Shown here: positions 8,194 through 17,040 of the stretch, piece by piece
Numbering within the stretch: the stretch's first letter is position 1
How the letters are laid out: the number at the start of each line of letters is the position of its first letter
Assembly: GCA_963728925.1 (NCBI GenBank)
Contig: CAVSMB010000028.1
Coordinates: forward strand, 168,651-232,650
Origin: JBBPZA01 sp963728925
Lineage (GTDB): Bacteria; Actinomycetota; Thermoleophilia; Solirubrobacterales; Solirubrobacteraceae
Reading direction: 5' to 3'
DNA: 64,000 bases
The notes under the pieces: generated by a model
The model's input: only the letters and a program-made list of their open reading frames with translations
Told to the model about the DNA's origin: nothing
Database searches by the model: none
Position numbers and translations under genes: made by a program

Positions 8194-9216
8194 GTGAGGA
8201 GTCTCGTGTCGGGTGCCGTGAAGCGCTGGGCCGCCGTGGCGGCCGCGCTCGTCGTGGTCGTGGTCTTCGCAGGGTGCACGGTGCCCAAGCCGCCGGGAGC
8301 GGCGCCCCTGCGCTACCGCGACCAGGTCTTCTCTGGCGCGACCGTGACGCGGGACATCCAGTACGGAAGCGCCACCCCCCAGGGGGCCGGCACCCCCATC
8401 GCGCTCAAGCTCGACCTCTACCAGCCGACGGGCGACACGCTGACGCAGCGGCCCGCCGCGGTCTTCGTCCACGGAGGCGGTTTCTCGGGCGGCGACAAGG
8501 GCGGCGGCCCCTCGGCGGACTTCGCGAACACCTTCGCGAAGCTCGGCTACGTCACGGTCTCGATCAACTACCGCCTGATCGCCCAAGGGTGCACGGGCAG
8601 CAACATCACGCCGGCGTGCTACCAGGCGGCGCTCGACGCGCAGCACGACGCCCAGGCGGCGGTGCGCTGGCTGCGGGCCAACGCGGCCACCTACCGGATC
8701 GACCCGACGAGGATCGCCATCGGCGGGGAGTCGGCCGGCGCCATCACCGCGACCGCGGTCGGCGTGCACTCCGAGGATCCGGGCACGAGCGGCAACCCCG
8801 GCTCGCCCTCGTCGGTGGGCGGGTTCATGTCGATCTCCGGCGGCCTGCCCGGCGCCGTCTTCGCAGGAGCCGGCGACGCGCCGGGCGTGCTCTTCCACGG
8901 CACCGCCGACACGACCGTCCCCTACCAGTGGTCCGTCGACACCAGCGCGGCCCTGCTCAACGCCGGCGTGCTGGCAGTGCTCGAGACCCAGCAGGGGGCG
9001 GGCCACGTTCCCTACGGGCAGTACCGCCAGCTTTTCCTCGACCAGACGGACTACTTCTTCTACGACATCTTGGACCTCGCCCACGCTCAGGGCCAGCCCG
9101 CCGCGGCCGCTCGGGCCTTCACCGCGCGCGCGGCGACGCTGCGAAAGAAGCACCCGAAGTACGCCAAGCAGCTCGAGCGCCGGCGCAAGACGTTCCGGAG
9201 GTTCGCGCTGCGCTGA
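8194..9216 (+). CDS. Alpha/beta-hydrolase lipoprotein (esterase-like)
   Basis: A 340-residue predicted lipoprotein. The N-terminal hydrophobic helix is followed by the lipobox-like VFAGCTV, so it is probably exported and lipid-anchored. The hydrolase fold has the oxyanion motif FVHGGGFSGGDKG, the nucleophile elbow IGGESAGAI, an acid in FHGTADTTVPY and a His in GAGHVPYG, so the triad looks complete and resembles carboxylesterase/HSL families. GTG start with GAGAGGAG 5-12 bp upstream. The C-terminus is strongly basic. The substrate is unknown. A perfect hairpin follows at 9229-9255. Confidence 0.82.
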   Translation: MRSLVSGAVKRWAAVAAALVVVVVFAGCTVPKPPGAAPLRYRDQVFSGATVTRDIQYGSATPQGAGTPIALKLDLYQPTGDTLTQRPAAVFVHGGGFSGGDKGGGPSADFANTFAKLGYVTVSINYRLIAQGCTGSNITPACYQAALDAQHDAQAAVRWLRANAATYRIDPTRIAIGGESAGAITATAVGVHSEDPGTSGNPGSPSSVGGFMSISGGLPGAVFAGAGDAPGVLFHGTADTTVPYQWSVDTSAALLNAGVLAVLETQQGAGHVPYGQYRQLFLDQTDYFFYDILDLAHAQGQPAAAARAFTARAATLRKKHPKYAKQLERRRKTFRRFALR

Positions 9217-9228
9217 GCGACGGAGGAC

Positions 9229-9255
9229 ACGGCCCGCGTCGCTGGCGCGGGCCGT
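9229..9255 (+). terminator. Hairpin terminator after the esterase gene
   Basis: A perfect 10-bp GC-rich stem (ACGGCCCGCG paired with CGCGGGCCGT) with a 7-nt loop, starting 13 bp after the esterase stop and ahead of thiD. No U-tract follows, as is common in high-GC actinobacteria. Confidence 0.65.
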
Positions 9256-9294
9256 CTGGCGGGACGGCCGCGGCCCGAGGGCTACCCTCGTGCC

Positions 9295-10104
9295 GTGGCA
9301 GTCCCTCGCGTCCTCTCCATCGCGGGCTCGGACTCCGGCGGGGGCGCCGGGATCCAGGCCGACCTGAAGGCGATCGCGGCCTGCGGCGGGCACGGCATGA
9401 CCGCGCTCACCGCGCTGACCGCGCAGAACACCGTCGCCGTCACCGCGGTCCATCCCGTCCCGCCGGACTTCATCGTCGAGCAGGTCCGCGCGGTCGTCGA
9501 GGACATCGGGGTCGATGCCGTCAAGACCGGGATGCTCGGCGACGCCGCGACGATCGACGCCGTGGTCCGTGCGCTCGAGCTGGTCCCCGATGGCGTGCCG
9601 CTGGTGGTCGACCCGGTGATGGTCGCCGAATCGGGCGCCGTGCTGCTCGCCGCCGACGCCCGCTCCGCGCTCGTGCAGCGGCTGCTGCCGCGGGCCGCCG
9701 TCGTGACCCCGAACGTGCCCGAGGCCGTTGCCCTCTCCGGCCGCGCCCACCGCAACGGCGACGAGGATGTCGTCGCCCTCGCGCGCGCCGTGCACGCGCT
9801 CGGCCCGCAGGCGGTGGTCGTCACCGGCGGGCATCGCGACGAGCCGGTCGACGTGTTCTTCGATGGCGAGCGCCTCGTGGAGATCGCGGGCGAGCGCCAT
9901 TCCGACGGCGCCGCCCACGGCTCGGGCTGCACGCACGCGTCGGCGCTCGCCACCGTGCTCGCCCGCGGCGCCGATCCACTGGAGGCCGCGCGCCAGGCAC
10001 GCCGCGTCGCGAGCGAGGCGGTCCGCGCCGGGCTGCGCGAGATCGGCGAAGGGGCCGGGCCGGTCGACGCGCTCAGCGTCCGCGTCCGCGCCCCCGCCTC
10101 CTGA
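9295..10104 (+). CDS. thiD: Hydroxymethylpyrimidine/phosphomethylpyrimidine kinase
   Basis: A 269-residue ribokinase-fold enzyme that phosphorylates HMP and HMP-P in thiamine synthesis. Visible signatures are LSIAGSDSGGGAGIQADLK at the N-terminus, VKTGMLGD, VVDPVMVAESG, VTPNVPEA, and the anion-hole/catalytic AAHGSGCTHASALA. It starts with GTG shortly after the upstream hairpin, so it probably has its own promoter. No TPP riboswitch was recognised in the 40 bp upstream. Salvage only, or full synthesis, cannot be told from this window. Confidence 0.93.
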   Translation: MAVPRVLSIAGSDSGGGAGIQADLKAIAACGGHGMTALTALTAQNTVAVTAVHPVPPDFIVEQVRAVVEDIGVDAVKTGMLGDAATIDAVVRALELVPDGVPLVVDPVMVAESGAVLLAADARSALVQRLLPRAAVVTPNVPEAVALSGRAHRNGDEDVVALARAVHALGPQAVVVTGGHRDEPVDVFFDGERLVEIAGERHSDGAAHGSGCTHASALATVLARGADPLEAARQARRVASEAVRAGLREIGEGAGPVDALSVRVRAPAS

Positions 10105-10192
10105 GACCCTCGGCCCGAAACGCCGACGACGGCCTCGCGCCGAGCTGCGGTGGCGCCGGTTCGCGGTCCGCCTGCGTGCCATAATCGCGCTC

Positions 10193-10444
10193 GTGAGGTT
10201 CTTGCGGATGAAGCCGGGGCACGGGGAGGTGCTCCTGGCGCAGGGCGACGTCGAGGTCGCCGAGGACGAGCTCGAGCTCATCCAGGAGTTCCGCCGCCAG
10301 CTCGACCAGGGCATGTGGGCGGCCGTGCCGCGCGCCGACGGCCACGGCCACCGAGAGGCCCACATGGTCAAGGACTTCGCCGACGTCCCGCGCGACGCCG
10401 AGCGTGTGATCTTCTTCCCGCGCGCCGCGGGCGGGCAGGCGTAG
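10193..10444 (+). CDS. Small conserved-looking hypothetical protein
   Basis: An 83-residue soluble protein (or 78 from the ATG at 10208) reading RMKPGHGEVLLAQGDVEVAE then acidic helices (DELELIQEFRRQLDQGM), and ending EAHMVKDFADVPRDAERVIF. There are no transmembrane segments. The GC-rich third positions and regular codon use support real coding. It is 7 bp ahead of the next gene and probably co-transcribed with it and ilvD. I do not recognise the family. Confidence 0.6.
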   Translation: MRFLRMKPGHGEVLLAQGDVEVAEDELELIQEFRRQLDQGMWAAVPRADGHGHREAHMVKDFADVPRDAERVIFFPRAAGGQA

Positions 10445-10451
10445 CGCCGCC

Positions 10452-11078
10452 GTGCTGCTCGCACTCGGCGCCACCGCGATCGTCGTCGTGGCGCTGCTGT
10501 GGGAGATCCTCATCCCGCGGGTCGAGGAGGCCCTCGAGCGCCGCCGTGCACGGCGCGCGGTCGCGCCGCCCACGCCCGGCGCCGGCTATGACCCTGGACG
10601 CGAGCGCCGCGCCGAGCAGCGCGCCCGTGAGCTGCTGCGCTCCTGCGTGAACGACGAGGAGTGGTCCATGTACCGCGACCTCGGGTTCGTCCGCGTATGG
10701 GGAACCCAGGCGGCGCCGAGCGGCGCGACCACCAGCGGCGCGCCCTACGCCTACCTGCTCTATCCGCACAAGCCGATCGTCGCCTACCTGCCGCAGACCG
10801 GCCGCCTGCTCAGCGAATACTGCGTCGAGTTCCCCGACGAGACGCGCCCCTACGGCAGCGCGCTGCTGCCCGACTCCGACGACGTGCTCGCGAAGTGGAT
10901 GGCGCTGACCGGCGACGAACGGCGCCTGATCGGCAGCGCGAACATGCACCTGCCGGGGCGTCAGGTCGATCCCAAGCGCGTCCGCCGCGACCTCTGGCGC
11001 CTGCGCCAGTGGGAGCGTGAGCGCGAGCGTCGCGACTCCCGTCGCGATGCGCGGGGCGGTACCGTTCCCGCCCCGTGA
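10452..11078 (+). CDS. Hypothetical protein with N-terminal membrane anchor
   Basis: A 208-residue protein with one N-terminal hydrophobic helix (LLALGATAIVVVALLWEIL) followed by a basic stretch, a conserved-looking central region (SCVNDEEWSMYRDLGFVRVWG; YAYLLYPHKPIVAYLPQTG) and a basic C-terminus rich in Arg and Glu. GTG start. The end overlaps the ilvD start by 4 bp (GTGA), so it is translationally coupled to ilvD. The function is not recognised. The anchor suggests a membrane-attached protein with most of the chain in the cytoplasm. Confidence 0.6.
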   Translation: MLLALGATAIVVVALLWEILIPRVEEALERRRARRAVAPPTPGAGYDPGRERRAEQRARELLRSCVNDEEWSMYRDLGFVRVWGTQAAPSGATTSGAPYAYLLYPHKPIVAYLPQTGRLLSEYCVEFPDETRPYGSALLPDSDDVLAKWMALTGDERRLIGSANMHLPGRQVDPKRVRRDLWRLRQWERERERRDSRRDARGGTVPAP

Positions 11079-12763
11079 CGGACGCGCCGAGCGCCTTCGA
11101 CCTCAAGCACCGCAGCCGCGCCCTGACCGAGGGGCCCAATCGCGCGGCCGCCCGCTCCTACCTCCACGCGATCGGCTTCGACGAGGAGGCGATGAGCCGG
11201 CCGATCGTCGGGGTCGCCTCGACGTGGATCGAGACCATGCCCTGCAACTTCCACCTGCGCGCCCTGGCCGCCAAGGTGAAGGAGGGCATCCGCGAGGCGG
11301 GGGCGACCCCGATGGAGTTCAACACCGTCGCGATCTCCGACGGCATCACCATGGGGACGAGCGGGATGAAGACGAGCCTCGTGTCGCGCGAGGTCATCGC
11401 CGACTCCATCGAGCTCGTGACGCGCGGGCACCTCTTCGACGCGGTGGTCGCCCTCAGCGGGTGCGACAAGACGATTCCCGGCACGGTCATGGCGCTCGCG
11501 CGGCTCGACGTCCCGAGCGTGATGCTCTACGGCGGCTCGATCGCCCCCGGGCGCTTCGACGGGCGCGACGTGACGATCCTCGACGTCTTCGAGGGTGTCG
11601 GCGCGCACGCCGCCGGCCGGCTCAGTGACGAGCGGCTGCACGAGCTCGAGAAGGCCGCCTCGCCGGGCGCGGGCGCCTGCGGCGGGCAGTTCACGGCGAA
11701 CACGATGGCGATGGCCTTCGAGGTGCTCGGGATCTCGCCCGCCGGCAGTGCGATGGTGCCGGCCATGAACGGATACAAGGCCGACGTCGCCAGGGCGGCG
11801 GGGCGGCTCGTGGTCGACGTGCTCGCCCGCGGCCTCAAGCCCAGCGACCTCATCACCCGCGACTCGCTCGAGAACGCCATCGCGGCGGTGGCCATGAGCG
11901 GCGGCTCGACCAACGCCGTTCTGCACCTCCTGGCGATCGCGCGCGAGGCGGACGTCGAGCTCGACATAGACGACTTCGACCGCATCAGCCGCGCGACCCC
12001 GCTGCTCTGCGACCTCAAGCCCGGAGGCGCCTACGTCGCCACCGACCTCTACGCGGCGGGCGGCGTGCCGCTGGTCCTCAAGCGCATGCGCGAGGCGGGC
12101 GTACTGCATGAGGACGCGGTCACCGTCGACGGGCGGACGGTCGGCGAGCACGCGGCGGAGGCGACCGAGAGCGCGGGCCAGCGCGTCGTGCGCCCCCTCG
12201 ACGATCCGCTGAGCCCCGAGGGAGGCCTGGCGATCCTGCGGGGCAACCTCGCGCCCGACGGCTGCGTGGTGAAGCTCGCGGGCTACGAGCGCCGGCGCCA
12301 GAGCGGGCCGGCCCGGGTCTTCGAGTCCGAGGAGGAGGCGATGGAGGCGGTGACCGGCGGCCGCATCGAGAAGGGCGACATCGTCGTCATCCGCAACGAG
12401 GGCCCGGCGGGCGGGCCCGGGATGCGCGAGATGCTCGCCGTCACCGCCGCGATCGTCGGCGAGGGCCTGGGCGGCGACGTGGCGCTGCTCACCGACGGGC
12501 GCTTCAGCGGCGCCACCCGAGGACTGATGGCCGGCCACGTCGCCCCCGAAGCGCTGCGCGGCGGCCCCATCGCCGCGGTGCGCGAGGGCGACGAGATCAC
12601 CCTCGACGTCGAGGCCCGGCGCGTGGACGTCGCGCTCTCCGACGACGAGATCGCGCAGCGCGTCGAGCAGTACTCGCCGCCGCCGCCGGCCTACGAGCGA
12701 GGCGTGCTCGCGAAGTACGCGAGGCTCGTGTCGAGCGCCGCGCAGGGCGCCGTCACCGGCTGA
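11075..12763 (+). CDS. ilvD: Dihydroxy-acid dehydratase
   Basis: A 562-residue IlvD, the Fe-S enzyme that converts dihydroxy acids to 2-keto acids in isoleucine and valine synthesis. Cluster-ligand Cys residues are seen in WIETMPCNFHLR, LSGCDKTIPGT and GAGACGGQFTANTMA. Other landmarks are MPAMNGYKAD-like VPAMNGYKADVAR, GGSTNAVLHLLAIA, IRNEGPAGGPGMREM and LLTDGRFSGATRGLMAGHV. GTG start overlapping the previous gene. Length is that of the family. It stands alone here, away from ilvBN/ilvC. Confidence 0.95.
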   Translation: MTDAPSAFDLKHRSRALTEGPNRAAARSYLHAIGFDEEAMSRPIVGVASTWIETMPCNFHLRALAAKVKEGIREAGATPMEFNTVAISDGITMGTSGMKTSLVSREVIADSIELVTRGHLFDAVVALSGCDKTIPGTVMALARLDVPSVMLYGGSIAPGRFDGRDVTILDVFEGVGAHAAGRLSDERLHELEKAASPGAGACGGQFTANTMAMAFEVLGISPAGSAMVPAMNGYKADVARAAGRLVVDVLARGLKPSDLITRDSLENAIAAVAMSGGSTNAVLHLLAIAREADVELDIDDFDRISRATPLLCDLKPGGAYVATDLYAAGGVPLVLKRMREAGVLHEDAVTVDGRTVGEHAAEATESAGQRVVRPLDDPLSPEGGLAILRGNLAPDGCVVKLAGYERRRQSGPARVFESEEEAMEAVTGGRIEKGDIVVIRNEGPAGGPGMREMLAVTAAIVGEGLGGDVALLTDGRFSGATRGLMAGHVAPEALRGGPIAAVREGDEITLDVEARRVDVALSDDEIAQRVEQYSPPPPAYERGVLAKYARLVSSAAQGAVTG

Positions 12764-12790
12764 AGCCCGCGGCCCCCGGAGCGCCGCGCC

Positions 12791-13369
12791 GTGCGCATCG
12801 CCATCGACATCGACTCGACCCTGCACCACTACTGGGACGTGCTCGCCGGCGTCGCGCGCCGGCGCCTCGGCGTCGAGCTGCCCTACGAGGAGCAGGTCAC
12901 CTGGGGGATCACGACGATCGCCGCGGAGGACCTGCGCGCGTGCATCGCCGAGACCCACGGCGAGGACCTCGTGCTGGCCGGCGAGCCCTATCCCGAGGCC
13001 GTCGAGACGGTGCGCGCGTGGCACGGGGCCGGCCACTTCATCCACGTGACGAGCCATCGCGTCCCCGAGACGGGCGACGCCACCGCGCGCTGGCTGGAGC
13101 GCATCGGCCTGCCCTTCGACGACCTGCGCTGCGACTTCGGCAAGGTCGGCCACTGCGTCGCCCTGGGCATCGACGTCCTGATCGACGACAGCCCCGTCAA
13201 CCTCGTCGACGCGCGGGTGGCCGGCATCGTGCCGGCCACCCTCCTGCATCCCTGGAACGAGGAGCTGTGCGCGAGCGAGCCCGCGATCATCTGCGCGCGA
13301 GACTGGCCCGGGCTGCGCGAGCGCCTCGACCCGGTCCTGGCTCCGCCGGCCTGGAACGACCGGTCCTAG
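12791..13369 (+). CDS. HAD-like hydrolase, 5'-nucleotidase-like
   Basis: A 192-residue haloacid dehalogenase-fold protein. Motif I is AIDIDSTLHHYW, where the first Asp would be the nucleophile; motif II is represented by HVTSHR and motif IV by VLIDDSPVNLVD. The small cap insertion and overall size resemble the NT5C/YqfW 5'(3')-deoxyribonucleotidase-like group. GTG start, 27 bp after ilvD. The substrate is not evident; a nucleotide or small phosphate ester is an inference from the family. Confidence 0.72.
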   Translation: MRIAIDIDSTLHHYWDVLAGVARRRLGVELPYEEQVTWGITTIAAEDLRACIAETHGEDLVLAGEPYPEAVETVRAWHGAGHFIHVTSHRVPETGDATARWLERIGLPFDDLRCDFGKVGHCVALGIDVLIDDSPVNLVDARVAGIVPATLLHPWNEELCASEPAIICARDWPGLRERLDPVLAPPAWNDRS

Positions 13370-13639
13370 GCGGTGGGAACGTATGAGGCTAGTCGTCGCG
13401 ACGCCGTGGCGGATCAGCGCCACCGCGGCCACATCACCAAGGAACACCGACCCTCGGGCGGGCGCAGCGTCTGAGCGGCTGGGCGGGAGCGCGTTCACCT
13501 TTCGCTAAGGCAAGGCGCGGAATACGGCCGGCTCGCGCGGTGTCCTTCGGGATGAACCACAACGGCTCGGAGAGACAGGCGCCCGCCACGGAAGCGGACT
13601 GCCGGCGTCTTTCACAACGCTCCAGATGGAGGTCGTCTC

Positions 13640-15466
13640 ATGACTGCGAGTACTCGCGGCCGGCCCGGGATCCGCGGGCGGAGGGGACGTGTGCCCGGTG
13701 CGCTCGCAGTCGGCGGCCTTCCGATTGTGACGGAAGGCCGAGCGCGACCGAGACGAGCGCTGATGGCCTGCAGGACCGAGCCCGTGCGGCGGCGCGCACG
13801 GCGAGTCTGCGGCAGCGTGGTGGTGATCGCGAGCCTGGGCTTGCTGCTCGCGGCGGCGCCGGGCGAGGCGGCGCCGAACATCCACGCGGTCTACAGGGGC
13901 GCCTCAGCGGACGCCACCCGTGTCTGGTTCGAAACCAGCGAGGCAATTCCGAACACCGGGGACACGGACACCGAGAACGACTTCTATGAGCGCGCGGCCG
14001 ACGGCACGGTGCGCCTCATCTCCGACGGCGCGACCGTCGGCCCGGTCTGGCCGCTGTTCTTCTTGCGTGCCTCGAGCGCGGGCGACCGCGTGCTCTTCCG
14101 GACCCGCGAGGCGATCGCCGGGACCGGGGACACCGACACCGCCTGGGACGTCTACGAGCGCGCCGCCGACGGGACCCTGCGCCTCATCACGACAGGAGGG
14201 GCGAACCTCGACGCGTTCTTCACGGGTGCCTCCGCGGACGGCCGGCGGGTGTGGTTCCAGACGGACGAGGCGATCCCGGGCACCGGGGACACCGACACGT
14301 CGCGTGACGTCTACGAACGCGCGTTCGACGGGCAGCTGCGCCTGATCTCCAAGCTCGGCGGCGCGAACGTTCCGGCCTCGTATGGAGGCGGCGCGGCCGA
14401 CGGCAGTCGCGTGTGGTGGACGACCGAGGAGCCGTTCGCCCCGGCCGGCGACGCCGACGACGCACGCGACGTCTACGAGCGCCGGATCGACGGGACCGTG
14501 CGCCTGATCTCCACCAGCGGGGCAAACATCCCCGTCGGTTTCACGCGTGGCATCGCCGGAGGCAAGCGAGTGCTGTTCACGACAGCCGAGGCGCTCCCGG
14601 GCACGGGGGACGCCGACCAGGGCGGCGACATCTACGAGCGGCTCGACGATGGCACCCTGCGACTCGTCTCGACCAGCGGCACCAACGACCAGGCTCGCTT
14701 CCTCGCCGCCTCGCGAGACGGCACGCGGGTCTGGTTCGAGACCAGCGAGGCGATTTCCGGGACCGGAGACGTGAACTTCGGCGATGACATCTACGGTCGC
14801 TATCTCGCCGACCCTGTCCAACTCATCTCCGGCGGCGGCCCCGGGTTGACGGTCGTGACCTTCGAGGGTGCCTCGGCGGACGGCAAACAGGTGTGGTTCG
14901 AGAGCTACGAGGCGATTCCGCGCACGGGGGATACCGACACCGCGCGCGACGTCTACGCGCGCATCAACGGGGGCGTCCGCCTCGTGTCGACCGGCGGCGC
15001 CCCGGTCGATGCCCGGTTCCTCGACGGGGCCCCTGATGGCAAGCTCGTGCGGTTCGAGACCACCGAGGCGATCCCTGGCACCGGCGACGTCGACGCCGGA
15101 CGCGACATCTACGAGCGGGCCGGCGGCACGCTCGCGCTCGTGTCACCGGGCAGCACCAACCAGTGGACGGACTTCTCGGGCGCCGCGGGCGACGGGCGCA
15201 CACTCTGGTTCGAGACCGCGGAGGCGCTTCCGGGCACCGGGGACACCGACACGGAGCGCGATGTCTACCAGCGACGGCCGGGCTCGCCGGTTCGCCTCAT
15301 CTCCCTCGACACCCCGAGCGCGCGCACCTACTTCCTCGCCGCCTCGGCCAGCAGCGATCGAGTGCTCTTCGAGACGACCGACCCGTTGCCCGGCACCGGC
15401 GACACCGACACCACCAACGACCTGTACGAGTGGACCGGCGGCGGATTCAGGCTTCTGAGCACCTAG
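13640..15466 (+). CDS. Secreted ten-repeat beta-propeller-like protein
   Basis: A 608-residue protein built from about ten tandem repeats of roughly 50 residues with the consensus RVWFETxEAIPGTGDTDT, a short gap, then DVYERxxDGTLRLIST. The repeats resemble TolB/WD40-like blades, so a propeller is likely. The N-terminus is long and Arg-rich, then has a hydrophobic export helix ending LAAAPGEAAP at about residue 80. ATG 13640 has a strong GGAGGT site 6 bp upstream. ATG 13763 would give a more normal signal peptide but lacks an obvious ribosome site. The GTGDTDT loop in most blades could bind Ca2+. No enzyme motif is seen. Confidence 0.75.
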   Translation: MTASTRGRPGIRGRRGRVPGALAVGGLPIVTEGRARPRRALMACRTEPVRRRARRVCGSVVVIASLGLLLAAAPGEAAPNIHAVYRGASADATRVWFETSEAIPNTGDTDTENDFYERAADGTVRLISDGATVGPVWPLFFLRASSAGDRVLFRTREAIAGTGDTDTAWDVYERAADGTLRLITTGGANLDAFFTGASADGRRVWFQTDEAIPGTGDTDTSRDVYERAFDGQLRLISKLGGANVPASYGGGAADGSRVWWTTEEPFAPAGDADDARDVYERRIDGTVRLISTSGANIPVGFTRGIAGGKRVLFTTAEALPGTGDADQGGDIYERLDDGTLRLVSTSGTNDQARFLAASRDGTRVWFETSEAISGTGDVNFGDDIYGRYLADPVQLISGGGPGLTVVTFEGASADGKQVWFESYEAIPRTGDTDTARDVYARINGGVRLVSTGGAPVDARFLDGAPDGKLVRFETTEAIPGTGDVDAGRDIYERAGGTLALVSPGSTNQWTDFSGAAGDGRTLWFETAEALPGTGDTDTERDVYQRRPGSPVRLISLDTPSARTYFLAASASSDRVLFETTDPLPGTGDTDTTNDLYEWTGGGFRLLST

Positions 15467-15467
15467 C

Positions 15468-16889
15468 CTAGGCGGGGGCGGGCTCGGCGGAGAGCGCGGG
15501 CTCCACGTCGGCCGGGCCAGTTTGGCGACGTGGCACGAGCAGGGCCACGAGCGCGCCGGCGAGAAGCACCGCCGCGCCCACCCACAGCGCGGGGACGAGG
15601 CCGTCGACGAAGGCCTGCGGGCTCGTGTAGCCGCCCGAGGCGCTGAACACCGAGGCGAGCACGGCGACGCCGAGCACACCGCCGACCTCGCGGATCGCGT
15701 TGGTCGCTCCCGACGCCTGCCCGGCCTCGGTGGGCGCGACGGCGCCGAGCACCGCGTTGGCCGCCGGCGCGAAGACGAGCGCCATCCCGGCGCCGCCCAT
15801 CACGAAGGCCGGCACGAGGGTCGTGTAGGCGACGTCGGTGGTGCTGACCAGCGCGAGCCAGGTCAGCGCCGTGGCCTGCAGCGCGAGCCCGGCCGCCATC
15901 AGCGGACGGCTGCCGATGCGATCCGAGAGCACTCCGGCGATCGGCGCGACGATCATCGGCATGCCGGTCCAGGGCAGCGTGCGCAGCCCGGCCTCCAGCG
16001 GCGAGTAGCCCTGCACGGTCTGGAAGAACTGGGCGAGCAGGAAGATCGCGCCGAACACGCCAAAGTACATGGCGAGCGAGACGCCGTTGGTCGCCGAGAA
16101 CGTGCGGCTGGAGAAGAAGCGGAGCGGAAGCATCGGGGTCGGCGTGCGGCGCTCCCAGGCGACGAAGGCCGCGAGCAACGCGAGGCCGGCGCCCAGGGAG
16201 GCGATGATCGCGGGGCTCGTCCAGCCCAGCCCCTCGCCGCGGACGATGCCGTAGATGAGCCCGAACAGGCCGGCGCTCGCCAGCGCGAGGCCGGGCAGGT
16301 CCAGGCGCTTGGAGGGGCCGAAGCTCTCCGACAGCCGCGCGAGGGCGAGCGGGAGCAGCACGAGCCCGACGGGCACGTTGAGCCAGAAGATCCACTGCCA
16401 GGAGATGCCGTCGACCACGGCGCCGCCCACGACCGGTCCAAGCGCGACGCCCAGCCCGCTCACGCCCGACCAGATGCCGAGCGGGAGGCCGCGGCGCTCG
16501 GGCGGGAAGGCCTCGCTGAGCAGGGTCAGCGACAGCGGCGCGACGATCGCGCCGCCCATGCCCTGCAGCGCGCGGGCGCCGATGAGCGCGTCGACGCTCG
16601 GCGCCAGCGCGGCCGCGGCCGACGCCAACGTGAACAGGGCGAGCCCGGCGACGAAGACGCGCTGGCGCCCGAGGCGGTCGCCGAGCGCCGCGGCGGTCGG
16701 GAGCAGGACGGCGAAGGCCAGCGTGTAGGCGTTGACCGTCCACTCCAGCTGCTCGAGCGTCGCGTCGAGGTCCGCGCGGATGCTCGCCAGAGCGGTGGTC
16801 ACGACGAGGTTGTCCAGGGTGACCATGAACAGCGCGAACGAGACGATCCCGAGGGTCCATCCAGAACGGCTGCGGGGGACGGCGGCCAT
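15468..16889 (-). CDS. DHA2-family multidrug efflux transporter (MFS)
   Basis: A 473-residue major facilitator with about 14 hydrophobic segments. It has the MFS motif A-like GDRLGRQRVFV after TM2, LDNLVVTTALASI in TM1, and WRWIFWLNVPVG-like WQWIFWLNVPVGLV, typical of the DHA2 (14-TMS) drug:H+ antiporters. ATG at 16889 was chosen because AGGAGG lies 5 bp upstream. It is downstream of a TetR regulator on the same strand and has a 14-bp operator-like site just before the ribosome site, so repression by that TetR is likely. The substrate is unknown. Confidence 0.88.
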   Translation of the reverse strand: MAAVPRSRSGWTLGIVSFALFMVTLDNLVVTTALASIRADLDATLEQLEWTVNAYTLAFAVLLPTAAALGDRLGRQRVFVAGLALFTLASAAAALAPSVDALIGARALQGMGGAIVAPLSLTLLSEAFPPERRGLPLGIWSGVSGLGVALGPVVGGAVVDGISWQWIFWLNVPVGLVLLPLALARLSESFGPSKRLDLPGLALASAGLFGLIYGIVRGEGLGWTSPAIIASLGAGLALLAAFVAWERRTPTPMLPLRFFSSRTFSATNGVSLAMYFGVFGAIFLLAQFFQTVQGYSPLEAGLRTLPWTGMPMIVAPIAGVLSDRIGSRPLMAAGLALQATALTWLALVSTTDVAYTTLVPAFVMGGAGMALVFAPAANAVLGAVAPTEAGQASGATNAIREVGGVLGVAVLASVFSASGGYTSPQAFVDGLVPALWVGAAVLLAGALVALLVPRRQTGPADVEPALSAEPAPA

Positions 16890-16906
16890 CACCGCCTCCT
16901 TTCTAT

Positions 16907-16920
16907 TGATCGACCTATCA
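16907..16920 (-). promoter_or_regulatory. Putative TetR operator ahead of the efflux gene
   Basis: On the minus strand this reads TGATAGGTCGATCA, an imperfect inverted repeat 17 bp before the transporter ATG. It matches, at 12 of 14 bases, the site upstream of the tetR gene at 17607-17620; with flanking ATAG/ATTG the match is 15 of 18. Confidence 0.6.
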
Positions 16921-16960
16921 GCACGGTGGCGAAAAAAAGGGCGGGCTGCCCAATCAGGGC

Positions 16961-17031
16961 CTGGCGCCGAGATCGCGGGCTCGCCTGGCGCCGAGATCGC
17001 GGGCTCGCCTGGCGCCGAGATCGCGGGCTCG
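16961..17031. repeat. Three tandem copies of a 24-bp direct repeat
   Basis: The unit ctggcgccgagatcgcgggc plus tcgc occurs at 16961-16984, 16985-17008 and 17009-17031, the last copy one base short. The copies are identical. They lie between the tetR stop and the transporter operator, so they are in the leader of the transporter if the two genes are one unit. Confidence 0.95.
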
Positions 17032-17040
17032 TCCCGGCGC

